Part shown: positions 37,680 to 45,444 of the stretch, piece by piece
How the letters are laid out: each line of letters begins with the position of its first letter
Numbering within the stretch: position 1 is the stretch's first letter
Assembly (NCBI GenBank): GCA_900547105.1
Contig: URFL01000006.1
Coordinates: 87,928 to 151,927 of the forward strand
DNA: 64,000 bases
Direction of reading: 5' to 3'
Origin: an uncultured Oscillospiraceae bacterium
GTDB taxonomy: Bacteria > Bacillota > Clostridia > Oscillospirales > Acutalibacteraceae
Position numbers and translations under genes: made by a program
Notes under the pieces: generated by a model
Told to the model about the DNA's origin: nothing
Databases searched by the model: none
The model's input: the letters and a program-made list of their open reading frames with translations, nothing else

Positions 37680-39559
37680 TGTTTTTTCCTCCATTTCAAC
37701 AGCCATGCCGAATGGGCAATCACCAGCACCGACCCGGCGTTGTGCACCAGCGCTCCCACCACCGGATTCAGTGTGCCGATCATCGCCAGCACGATGGCTA
37801 AAAAGTTCAATCCCATCGAAAAGCTCATATTCACCTTAATGGTGATCATCATGCGTTTGGACAGCGCGACCAGATGCGGCAGCTCGTTCACCTCATCGTC
37901 CACCAGCGCAATATCGGCGGCATCCACCGCCAGATCGCTGCCTGCGCCGCCCATCGCGATGCCCACATCCGCCGCTTTCAGCGCCGGAGCATCGTTCACC
38001 CCGTCGCCGATCATGCAAACCGCCTGCTGCTCCTCCTGATACCGACGGATCCACGCCAGCTTATCCTCCGGCAAGCAGCCCGCGTGCACCTCTTCAATAT
38101 GCAGCTGCTGCGCGATAGCCGTGGCGGCACTTTGGTGGTCGCCGGTCAACAGCACCGGCTGCACGCCCTGTGCCGTCAGCCGGTCGATCATCGCGGCGCT
38201 TTGTTCGCGCACCGTGTCCGACAGCACCATAAACCCGGCGAGCGCCGCTCCCACCGCTACATACATCACGGTGCAGCCCTTTGCCAGATGCTGCTCCACC
38301 TGCGCTTCCACCGCCGGCGGAATAACAATGCCGTGGTCGGTCAGCATCGCGCGGTTGCCCGCCAGCACCGACGCGCCCTTCACCTGTGCCATCACGCCGC
38401 GCCCCGGCAGCATGGTAAACGCCTCGGCGGCATCCAACGCGCCGCCGATCTCCTGCCGGTAGCAACGCACCACCGCTTTGCCCAGCGGGTGCTCCGACAT
38501 CTGCTCCGCCGCGGCGCACAGAGCATACACCTCATCGTCTGAAACCGCCGCCGTCACGCTTTGCGCTTTCACCACCCGCGGTGTGCCGTAGGTAAGGGTA
38601 CCGGTTTTGTCAAAGGTGATTTTGGAAACCGCCGCCAACCGTTCCAACGCGTCACCTTCGCGCACCAAAAAGCCGTGGCGGGTGGCGTTGCCGATCGCCG
38701 CCATAATGGCGGTGGGGGTCGCCAGTACCAGCGCGCAGGGGCAAAACACCACCAAAATGGTCACGGCGCGGATGATCTCGCCGGAAATCAGCCATGTCAG
38801 CGCGGCGGCGGTGAGCGCGATCACCACGATCCATGTCGCCCAGCGGTCGGCTATCCCCACAATTTTGGCTTTGCCTGCGTCCGCCGACTGCACCAGTCGG
38901 ATCATCCGCTGGATCGAGCTGTCCTCCCCCACCTTGGTCGCCCGCATTTCAAACGCGCCGAATTGGTTGACCGTACCGGACGACACCTCGTCGCCCACCG
39001 TTTTGTCCACCGGCAGCGATTCGCCGGTCATCACCGCTTGGTTGACCGAGGTTTGCCCGGCAATGATCTCGCCGTCCACCGGAATGGTCTCGCCGGGCAG
39101 CACCCGCAGCAAATCCCCTACCTGCACCTGCTGGGCGGGAATCACGCGTTCGCCGTCGGCGGTCATCACCCGCGCGGTTTGCGGGGTCAGATGCACCAGC
39201 TTTTCAATGCCGGCGCGCGCCTTGGCAACCGTCAGATCCTCCAGCAACGCGCCCAGCTGCATGATAAACGCGACCTCACCGGCGGCAAAATCTTCGCCAA
39301 TACACACCGACGCGATCAGCGCCAGCGATACCAGCACATCCGCCTTGATGTCGAATGCCGTCACCAGCCCGATCACCGCCTCCATCACAATGGGCACGCC
39401 GCACAGCACGATCGCCACCCACGCAGCGTCAAACGGCAGCGGCAGCGCGTCGGTCATGCTTAAAATCAGCGCGATGCCGGACACCACCAGCAGCGCAATG
39501 TCCTTTTTGGCACCGCCCCATTCCATCGCCCGCTCCCACGCCTCGATTGCTCGTTTCAT
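37676..39559 (-). CDS. P1B-type heavy-metal-exporting ATPase
   Basis: 627 residues. Membrane CPC motif (FCPCALVLATPTAI), phosphorylation site DKTGTLT, TGES actuator loop, HP locus EHPLGKAV, and hinge GDGVNDAPAL. It lacks the usual N-terminal metal-binding domain. The last helix has HNAGS rather than the DxG of Zn/Cd pumps or MxxSS of Cu pumps, so the metal is uncertain; the CsoR-type operators argue for Cu(I). Promoter carries two operator copies. Confidence 0.92.
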   Translation of the reverse strand: MKRAIEAWERAMEWGGAKKDIALLVVSGIALILSMTDALPLPFDAAWVAIVLCGVPIVMEAVIGLVTAFDIKADVLVSLALIASVCIGEDFAAGEVAFIMQLGALLEDLTVAKARAGIEKLVHLTPQTARVMTADGERVIPAQQVQVGDLLRVLPGETIPVDGEIIAGQTSVNQAVMTGESLPVDKTVGDEVSSGTVNQFGAFEMRATKVGEDSSIQRMIRLVQSADAGKAKIVGIADRWATWIVVIALTAAALTWLISGEIIRAVTILVVFCPCALVLATPTAIMAAIGNATRHGFLVREGDALERLAAVSKITFDKTGTLTYGTPRVVKAQSVTAAVSDDEVYALCAAAEQMSEHPLGKAVVRCYRQEIGGALDAAEAFTMLPGRGVMAQVKGASVLAGNRAMLTDHGIVIPPAVEAQVEQHLAKGCTVMYVAVGAALAGFMVLSDTVREQSAAMIDRLTAQGVQPVLLTGDHQSAATAIAQQLHIEEVHAGCLPEDKLAWIRRYQEEQQAVCMIGDGVNDAPALKAADVGIAMGGAGSDLAVDAADIALVDDEVNELPHLVALSKRMMITIKVNMSFSMGLNFLAIVLAMIGTLNPVVGALVHNAGSVLVIAHSAWLLKWRKKQ

Positions 39560-39575
39560 GATAACGCTCCTTTCT

Positions 39576-39595
39576 TATACCTATGGGGGTATAGG
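39576..39595. promoter_or_regulatory. CsoR operator 1
   Basis: TATACCTATGGGGGTATAGG, identical to operator 2 and 25 bases from it; located between the -10 and the ATPase start. Confidence 0.8.
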
Positions 39596-39598
39596 CAT

Positions 39599-39627
39599 AT
39601 TATACCTATGGGGGTATAGGTTGTCAA
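39599..39627 (-). promoter_or_regulatory. Consensus sigma-A promoter of the P1B-ATPase gene
   Basis: Minus strand perfect TTGACA (39622-39627), 17 bases, perfect TATAAT (39599-39604); its spacer is occupied by operator 2. Confidence 0.93.
39601..39620. promoter_or_regulatory. CsoR operator 2
   Basis: Exact second copy of the 20-base operator, lying within the promoter spacer. The G/C-tract flanked by TATA arms fits known CsoR/RcnR sites. Confidence 0.82.
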
Positions 39628-39634
39628 GAGGGCG

Positions 39635-39668
39635 CAAAAAAAGAACAGCCCGAGGGCTGTTCTTTTTT
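39635..39668. terminator. Terminator after csoR
   Basis: 10-bp stem AAGAACAGCC (39641-39650) with GGCTGTTCTT (39655-39664) and flanking A and T runs; works both ways. Confidence 0.85.
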
Positions 39669-39714
39669 ATGGTTGTATTTGTCGTATATGGGCGTTTTTC
39701 GCCGGGCGGGCGCT

Positions 39715-39990
39715 TCACTGCATATTGGCGAAGCGTTCCACCGCCTTGGTAAAATTGTCAATGGTTTTGTCCGGGTCGCCATGCTCGATCCCGTCCCGCA
39801 CGCAATGCTTGATGTGCCCTTCCAGCACCACCTTGCCGCAGCCGTGCAGCGCCGATTTGGCGGCGTTGATCTGCGACAACACATCCTCACACGGCACATC
39901 CTCGTCGATCATACGGTCGATCGCCTGCACCTGTCCGATAATTTTTTTCAACCGCCGGTGCAAATTATCGGCGTCCATACACTGTTTCAT
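39715..39990 (-). CDS. csoR: CsoR family copper-sensing repressor
   Basis: 91 residues, all-helical tetrameric repressor released from DNA by metal. The Cu(I) triad is present: C in VPCEDVL, then H and C in GHIKHC (Cys-His-Cys spacing of CsoR). Opens with LHRRLKKIIGQVQAIDRMI, the DNA-binding helix. Start ATG 39990 behind GGAGG; the longer frame to 40050 is the promoter. Adjacent to the ATPase it must control, with matching operators. Confidence 0.93.
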   Translation of the reverse strand: MKQCMDADNLHRRLKKIIGQVQAIDRMIDEDVPCEDVLSQINAAKSALHGCGKVVLEGHIKHCVRDGIEHGDPDKTIDNFTKAVERFANMQ

Positions 39991-40021
39991 AACGACCCTC
40001 CAAGCGTTTGAGAGTACCTGT

Positions 40022-40050
40022 ATTATAGGTCTTTCCCCCGCTTTTGTCAA
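40022..40050 (-). promoter_or_regulatory. Consensus sigma-A promoter of csoR
   Basis: Minus strand perfect TTGACA (40045-40050), 17 bases, perfect TATAAT (40022-40027). ACCTATAATACAGGT covers the -10 and resembles half of the CsoR operator, so autoregulation is possible. Confidence 0.9.
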
Positions 40051-40061
40051 CCGGACCCGCG

Positions 40062-41918
40062 TTATTGTCCGCCGCCGGGACCACCCATGCCGCCGGGTCC
40101 GCCGCCCCGATTGCCGCCGGGGCCACCCATACCGCCACCCATGCTGCTGCCGGAACCGTAGATCACACTGGTCATCTCCACGGTGGTGGTCTGGCCGCCC
40201 GCCGTCAGCGTATAGGTGGAGCCGCTCTTGACCTCAGGGCAGCTCACCACCACACAGCCGTAGGTCTTTTGCGGCGTGTACGACACCAGCGTTTTGCCGG
40301 AGCTGTCCTTCAGCACCACTTCGCCGGTGGCGCTATTGGACGACACATTCACCAGCATCGCCCCTTGGGTCGAGCTGTCGGAAAAGTTCTGTGCCATACC
40401 GGTGGAGCCTGCCGCCACCACAATACCGCCGGTGATCGTCGCTTCGCCGTCATAATCCAGCGCACCGTTGCCGCCGTTGGTGGGTCCGGACACATAGGTT
40501 TCGCCGCCGGTCACATACAGGTTGCCGTTGGAATCTATTCCGTCACCGTCCGCGTTGATGATGATCTTGCCGCCGGAAATGGTGATGGAGCAATCGCTGT
40601 CGCCGGAGGAGAAGGTGTCCGGGCGCATCCCGCCGCCAAAGCCGCTTTGGTCATTGCCGCCCGCGGCATTTAAGCCGTCGTCGCTGGCGGTCAGCGTGAT
40701 GTTGCCGCCGGAAATGGCGATGGTTTTGCCCTCGATCCCCTCGTAGCTTTGGGAGATGGTGATGGTTCCACCGCTGATGGCAGTATTGTCATCCGCGTGC
40801 AAGCCGTCGTCGCCGGTCGCCAGCGTAAAGCTGCCGCCGGATATCGTTGCGTTCGCGTTGCTGTGCAGCGCATCGTCCGCCGCGTCCACCGTGATACTGC
40901 CGCCGGAAATGGTCAGATCGCCGGCGGATTTGATACCCTTGGCGCTGGTGGACTCCTCGTCCGTGGTGGTGGAAGAAGATTGGTTCCATCCGCCGGGACC
41001 GAACATTTCCTCTTTCTTTTGGGTGGCGTTCGCGCTGCCGCCACCCGCCGTAATGGTGAGAATACCGTTTTTGATCTGGGCGGTCGCGCCCGCGTCCACC
41101 CCGTCGCCGTCGCAGGTCACCGTCACCGTGCCGCCCGCAATATACACAAACCCGCGGGTGGTATCGTCCGCGTTTTCGGCGTGGATGCCGTCCTTGCCGG
41201 CGGTCAGCGTAAGGCTGCCATCCGCAATGCGCACACTATCCTTGCCCGCCAGCGCGTGCCGCGCCGCCGTCACGGCGATCGTGCCGCCGGTCACCACCAG
41301 ATCGTCTTTGGAAACGATGCCGTGTCCATACGCCGCCTGCACCGTCAGCGCACCTGCACCGTTGAGGGTGAGATCCTCTTTGGAAAAAATCACCGCATCA
41401 ATGTTGTTGTCGTCCACCGCCACAAAATCCTTTTTGTTGGACAATGTGTTGCGGCTGCCGGACGCCAGTGTCACAAACACCTTATCCGCCTGTTTCACAT
41501 ACAGCGCCGCGCTGGTGTCGCAGTTGATGGTCACGCCGTCCAGCACCAGCTGGATCTTGTCGCTTTTGTCTGCATCCACCACCACGCGCCCGTTGGTGAG
41601 GGTGCCGCTCAACCGATAGGTGCCCGCTTTGGTGATGGTGACCACATTGCCGGACACGCTGACCCCCTTGTCCTTGCAGGCGGAGGCGTTATCCTTCAGC
41701 GTGACCGCCACAGCGGATTCATCGTAGCTGGCATCCCGGTCGCGGTCGGTAAACATCTCGTCCTCGCCAGCCACCTGGCTGACGGTCGATGCTTTGGCGG
41801 TCGTGGTCGTTGTCGTGGCATCGCCGCTCGGCGTGGCGGTGGAGGCGCATCCGCTGGCAAGCAACGCCACCGCAGCGCACACCGCCAGCGTCCGCGCAGC
41901 ATATCGATTACAGCGCAT
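40062..41918 (-). CDS. Cthe_2159-family beta-helix lipoprotein (carbohydrate-binding domain)
   Basis: 618 residues. Lipobox LLASGC, Thr-rich linker, then a right-handed beta-helix built from repeated ISGGxITI/ADGDGID/ASDDGLNA units, and a Gly/Pro/Met-rich C-terminal tail (MGGPGG repeats). Matches the Cthe_2159 family, described as polygalacturonate-binding beta-helices. Start ATG 41918 with GGAGG; it overlaps the DUF4956 gene by 11 bases. Third gene of the VTC-DUF4956 operon. Confidence 0.88.
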   Translation of the reverse strand: MRCNRYAARTLAVCAAVALLASGCASTATPSGDATTTTTTAKASTVSQVAGEDEMFTDRDRDASYDESAVAVTLKDNASACKDKGVSVSGNVVTITKAGTYRLSGTLTNGRVVVDADKSDKIQLVLDGVTINCDTSAALYVKQADKVFVTLASGSRNTLSNKKDFVAVDDNNIDAVIFSKEDLTLNGAGALTVQAAYGHGIVSKDDLVVTGGTIAVTAARHALAGKDSVRIADGSLTLTAGKDGIHAENADDTTRGFVYIAGGTVTVTCDGDGVDAGATAQIKNGILTITAGGGSANATQKKEEMFGPGGWNQSSSTTTDEESTSAKGIKSAGDLTISGGSITVDAADDALHSNANATISGGSFTLATGDDGLHADDNTAISGGTITISQSYEGIEGKTIAISGGNITLTASDDGLNAAGGNDQSGFGGGMRPDTFSSGDSDCSITISGGKIIINADGDGIDSNGNLYVTGGETYVSGPTNGGNGALDYDGEATITGGIVVAAGSTGMAQNFSDSSTQGAMLVNVSSNSATGEVVLKDSSGKTLVSYTPQKTYGCVVVSCPEVKSGSTYTLTAGGQTTTVEMTSVIYGSGSSMGGGMGGPGGNRGGGPGGMGGPGGGQ

Positions 41919-42597
41919 CGGTCTGCACCTCCTGCTGGGACAAGCCGATCTCCAAATTGCCGTTGCGGCAGCGCAGCTCGTCAATAAAGGCTTTTTCCTG
42001 CGCCGTATCCCGCAGCGTGATGTGATAGGTCAGCTTGAACATACTGCCCATGTTGGTGGTTTTGACCGACACCACCTCGTGCGAGGTGGTGTAGCGTTCC
42101 ATCAAATCGTCAAACACATGGGTATAATCCAGATCTTCGGGAATGGTGATGCGCAGCGTTTTGTTGCGTTCGCCGTTGCGATGGCTGCCGATCGCCTGAT
42201 ACAGCAGCATAATCAGCCCCAACACCAGCGTAAACAGCACCGCATAGCCCAGATAACCCATCCCCACGATCAATCCGGCGCCCATTGCCAAAAAGATAGC
42301 GCCGATCTCGTGTGCTGTGCCGGGCACCGACCGGAACCGCACCAGGCTAAACGCCCCCGCTACCGCCACACCGGCGCCGACATTTCCGTTGACCATCATG
42401 ATCACCACGCCGACCACGGCGGGCATCAGTGCCAGTGTCAGCACAAAGCTGACCGTGTAGCGGCTTTTGTAGGTGTACACCGCCGCTAAAAACAGCCCGA
42501 GCAGCAACGCCACCCCAACACACAGCAAAAAGTCGGATACCGCGATCACCGATTGGGTATCGCTGTCGAAAATTCCCTTAAAAATCGTATCAAGCAT
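41908..42597 (-). CDS. DUF4956 membrane protein
   Basis: 229 residues. Four membrane helices in the first 130 residues, including the conserved VAGAFSLVRFRSVPGTAHEIG loop, then a soluble C-terminal domain (RITIPEDLDYTHVFDDLM). DUF4956 genes travel with VTC genes; function unknown. Overlaps VTC by eight bases and the beta-helix gene by 11, so the three are translationally coupled. Confidence 0.9.
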   Translation of the reverse strand: MLDTIFKGIFDSDTQSVIAVSDFLLCVGVALLLGLFLAAVYTYKSRYTVSFVLTLALMPAVVGVVIMMVNGNVGAGVAVAGAFSLVRFRSVPGTAHEIGAIFLAMGAGLIVGMGYLGYAVLFTLVLGLIMLLYQAIGSHRNGERNKTLRITIPEDLDYTHVFDDLMERYTTSHEVVSVKTTNMGSMFKLTYHITLRDTAQEKAFIDELRCRNGNLEIGLSQQEVQTDAL

Positions 42598-43306
42598 AGA
42601 AAAGCCCTCCTGTTTTGGTTTGCAGCTGCCGCATCTGATAAGCGGTGCCGTATTTGGAAAAGGATGTTTTATAAATCTGCTGGTCGCTGAGCAGCTGCAC
42701 CATCCACAGCGGGATCGCCGCGCCGGTTTTGATCTCCATCAGCGCTTGCCCCTCGCGCAGGATCGGCGTGCCGCCCACCCCGGCGCATAGTGACAAATCG
42801 GTGTCCCGCCACAAAATGTGCTCATCAAAGGTCACCCGAAAATCCGGGTCGTCCTTGGCGTAGAACGCCTCCCGCTCGTAGCTTAAAAACACAGCCGGCT
42901 GCAGCGGATGATAGAGCCGGCGAGCATAGTCGATCTCCCGTACGATCTGGGTGTCGGCGGGGTGGGTTCGCCCCGAAAGATACGCCATCGCCTCGTGCTC
43001 CGGCAGCGCGACACGGCGTTTGTACACCACATCCTCGTATTTCTTTTTCAGCTCCACAAAGGTGGTGCTGTCCGGCGTGGCAACGCCATAACTGCGCAGC
43101 CGCAGCTTTTCTTTGTACACCGGTTTTTCGATCGAGCGCCGAATCAGCAAAAAGCTGGGCGTGTCGTAATAGATATTGCAAATGGTGCTGCGCCCGTAGG
43201 CGTCGCCCTGCATATACGCCTCCATGCCGCGTTTGATGCGTTCCAGTTGGGCTTTGGTGAGCATATATTTGAGCTCATAGCGTTTGAAAATCGTTTGATG
43301 CGCCAT
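42590..43306 (-). CDS. VTC domain protein (polyphosphate polymerase-like)
   Basis: 238 residues. VTC tunnel residues are seen in FKRYELKYML, YYDTPSF, YKEKLRLRSYG, FVELKKKYEDVVYKRR and the late MEIKTGAAIP. In yeast Vtc4 this domain makes polyphosphate from ATP; bacterial versions are inferred to act similarly. First gene of the operon; GAAAGGGGG upstream of ATG 43306. No clear promoter found in front. Confidence 0.9.
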   Translation of the reverse strand: MAHQTIFKRYELKYMLTKAQLERIKRGMEAYMQGDAYGRSTICNIYYDTPSFLLIRRSIEKPVYKEKLRLRSYGVATPDSTTFVELKKKYEDVVYKRRVALPEHEAMAYLSGRTHPADTQIVREIDYARRLYHPLQPAVFLSYEREAFYAKDDPDFRVTFDEHILWRDTDLSLCAGVGGTPILREGQALMEIKTGAAIPLWMVQLLSDQQIYKTSFSKYGTAYQMRQLQTKTGGLFYA

Positions 43307-43364
43307 GCTGCTCCCCCTTTCTGCCGCCTATTCTACCGCCCCAACCTTAAACGAAGTTAAAAGC

Positions 43365-44012
43365 CGCTAAGCAAGAAATAGGGGAGCGGGAGCCTTCTCC
43401 AGCATTGCCCCTCTCTCTTCGTAGAGGATGGTTCCCACATCGTCCCGCGAAGCACGCACAAATCCGCGGTGGGCGCAAGGTTCCTTTGCACCAAAGAGGT
43501 TTGGAACACCGCAAGTTTGTGACGACTTTATGGATTCCATCAAACCTGTTGACCCCGCAAGCCTTCCCCTTGAGGTAATTCCCCCGTGTGCGGGGGAAAT
43601 GTCGGCGCAGCCGACAAAAGGGGCCCGTCTTCGGGAGAAAAAGGTGCTGAGCGCAGCGAGGCGGATGAGGTGTCAGGGAACCATAAGGTTTTCGCAATAT
43701 ATTTGTTGCGTATGTTTCTGTTTCGCAAACGACAACCAGCCGGATAAATCTACCCTTTTCCACCTCATCCGTCGCGGCGTAAAGCCGCGCCACCTTCCCC
43801 TCCAAGGGGAAGGCTTGCGGAGTTTCTGCGCTGTTCCAAGCGGGAAAATCACCTCGCGGGGAAGGCTTGCGGAGTTTCTGCTTTCCCATCATTTTTGCGT
43901 AGGGGGCGATGCCCACAGCACACACAAATCCGCGGCGGGCGCAAGCCTCCCTCTGACGAGGGAGTTGGATTTTTGCGCAGCAAATGGACGGAGGGAGAGA
44001 GAAAATATCGCT
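43365..44012. repeat. Intergenic mosaic of palindromic repeat modules (cluster 3)
   Basis: No gene seen. Contains reverse and direct copies of the cluster 1 modules: GCAAGCCTTCCCCTTGAGGT to GCGGATGAGGTG (43559-43672) with GTCGGCGCAGCCGAC and GGGCCCGTCTTCGGGAG; CACCTCATCCGTCGCGGCG to CAAGGGGAAGGCTTGCGGAG (43762-43824); GTAGGGGGCGATGCCCACA (43900-43918); TCCCTCTGACGAGGGAG (43951-43967). GTCAACAGGTTTGATGGAAT (43534-43553, reverse) recurs at 51987. Confidence 0.72.
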
Positions 44013-44016
44013 CATA

Positions 44017-44065
44017 AAACAACGGCAGCCGATGCTCCCGATGGGAGCGCCGGCTGCCGTTTTAT
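44017..44065 (-). terminator. Terminator of the DAK-like gene
   Basis: 11-bp outer stem (44021-44031 with 44051-44061) and inner GCTCCC/GGGAGC; minus-strand tail TTGTTTT. Confidence 0.75.
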
Positions 44066-44151
44066 CGTATTCCATTCTAGGCCATCGTTTGTGCGGGTAT
44101 TTCCCCGCTGTGCCCAGATGCCATTTTCACCAACCAACCGCGCGGGTTGCA

Positions 44152-44403
44152 TCAACCGTGCAGTCCGTCTTCCTGGCGCTGCATATTTTCCACCACGATA
44201 TCGTGGATATCGCCCAGCGTGGCGCAATACGCCAACACCTCCCACGGTTCGTTGGTGTGGAAATGGATCTTGATCAGATCCTCGTCCCCCACCGCGAGCA
44301 GACAATCGCCCTTGATGTGCTCGGTGATGTAATCGTGGATGTCATCCTCCGACAGATGTTCGCCCTCGATCAGCAGCTGTGTGTCAAACTTGAATTCCAA
44401 CAT
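44152..44403 (-). CDS. Stand-alone FakA/DAK-phosphatase-like fragment protein
   Basis: 83 residues with its own AAGGAGG and ATG 44403. Contains FDTQLLIEGEHLSEDDIHDYI, GDCLLAVGDEDLIKIHFHTNEPWEV (in part) and the ending VVENMQRQ, which match the middle domain of FakA/YloV fatty-acid kinases. No kinase domain or DegV partner adjoins. Small free-standing proteins of this sort, often labelled kinase to dihydroxyacetone kinase, occur in Clostridia; function unknown. Confidence 0.75.
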   Translation of the reverse strand: MLEFKFDTQLLIEGEHLSEDDIHDYITEHIKGDCLLAVGDEDLIKIHFHTNEPWEVLAYCATLGDIHDIVVENMQRQEDGLHG

Positions 44404-44463
44404 AACGATTCCTCCTTGACGCTATCAAGGCGGCAAGCCTGCGCCTGCCGCCCGATGATGGTT

Positions 44464-45411
44464 TTATTTATCGCGGCCGGACAGCTTTTTGTGCTTATCC
44501 GATACCTCGTGCAGATGCATTTCAAAATCCTGCCGGTTTTTCTGCACCATGGTTTGCAGCATCAACCCCGCAAACAGCGACTGGATCGCCGCCAGCAGCG
44601 TGAAGCAGCAAACGATCAAGGTCGGGAAGTTGGGCACCAACCCGGTTTTGAAATAGGTGCTCAGCACCGGGATAAAAAAACCGACCGAAATTAACGCCAG
44701 CAGCAGCGCCCACAGCCCGAAGAATTTGAACGGACGATAGGTGCGGTACAGCCGGAAAATGGTGCGCAGCACCTTCATGCCGTCCGAATAGGTGTTCAGC
44801 TTGGATTCGCTGCCCTCCGGACGATCGCGGTATTCGATCACAAAATTTTCCACCGCCATGTTTTTGTCGATGGCGTGGATGCTCATTTCGGTTTCGATCT
44901 CAAAGCCTTTGGACAACACCGGGAAAGTTTTGACAAACTCGTAGCTGAACGCGCGGTAACCGGTCATGATGTCCTTGATGTCGTTTTTGAACAACAGGTT
45001 GATGCTTTTGCGCACCAGCGAGTTGCCAAAATTGTGGAACGGGCGCTTGTTTTCGGTGAAATAGGTAGAGGACAACCGGTCGCCCACCACCATATCCGCC
45101 TGGCGGTTCAGCACCATATCCACCATCTTGTCCGCTTCGTCCGGCGGATAGGTGTCGTCGCCGTCCGCCATAATATAGCATTCCGCGTCGATCTCGCGGA
45201 ACATCCGGCGAATCACGTTGCCCTTGCCCTGTTGGTACTCGTGCCGTACCACCGCGCCCGCTTTTTCGGCGATTTCGGCGGTACCATCGGTCGAGTTGTT
45301 GTCGTACACATAAATGGTGGCCTCGGGCAGCACCCGTCTGAAGTCGCCGACCACCTTGGCGATGGTTTTGCTTTCGTTATAACACGGCAGCAGCACAGCA
45401 ATTTTATCCAT
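44464..45411 (-). CDS. Family 2 glycosyltransferase, dolichol-phosphate-mannose synthase-like
   Basis: 315 residues. GT-A catalytic part (VLLPCYNESKTI, YDNNSTDGT, MADGDDTYPP, GDRLSSTY, DIMTGYRAFS) and two C-terminal membrane helices (about 225-250 and 260-290). Likely loads sugar on undecaprenyl phosphate for the GT-C protein encoded 33 bases upstream (inference from the common pairing). Two ATGs (45414, 45411) follow GGAGG; the second has better spacing. Confidence 0.88.
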   Translation of the reverse strand: MDKIAVLLPCYNESKTIAKVVGDFRRVLPEATIYVYDNNSTDGTAEIAEKAGAVVRHEYQQGKGNVIRRMFREIDAECYIMADGDDTYPPDEADKMVDMVLNRQADMVVGDRLSSTYFTENKRPFHNFGNSLVRKSINLLFKNDIKDIMTGYRAFSYEFVKTFPVLSKGFEIETEMSIHAIDKNMAVENFVIEYRDRPEGSESKLNTYSDGMKVLRTIFRLYRTYRPFKFFGLWALLLALISVGFFIPVLSTYFKTGLVPNFPTLIVCCFTLLAAIQSLFAGLMLQTMVQKNRQDFEMHLHEVSDKHKKLSGRDK

Positions 45412-45444
45412 CATTATCCTCCTCTATTATGTAACACAGCCCGG

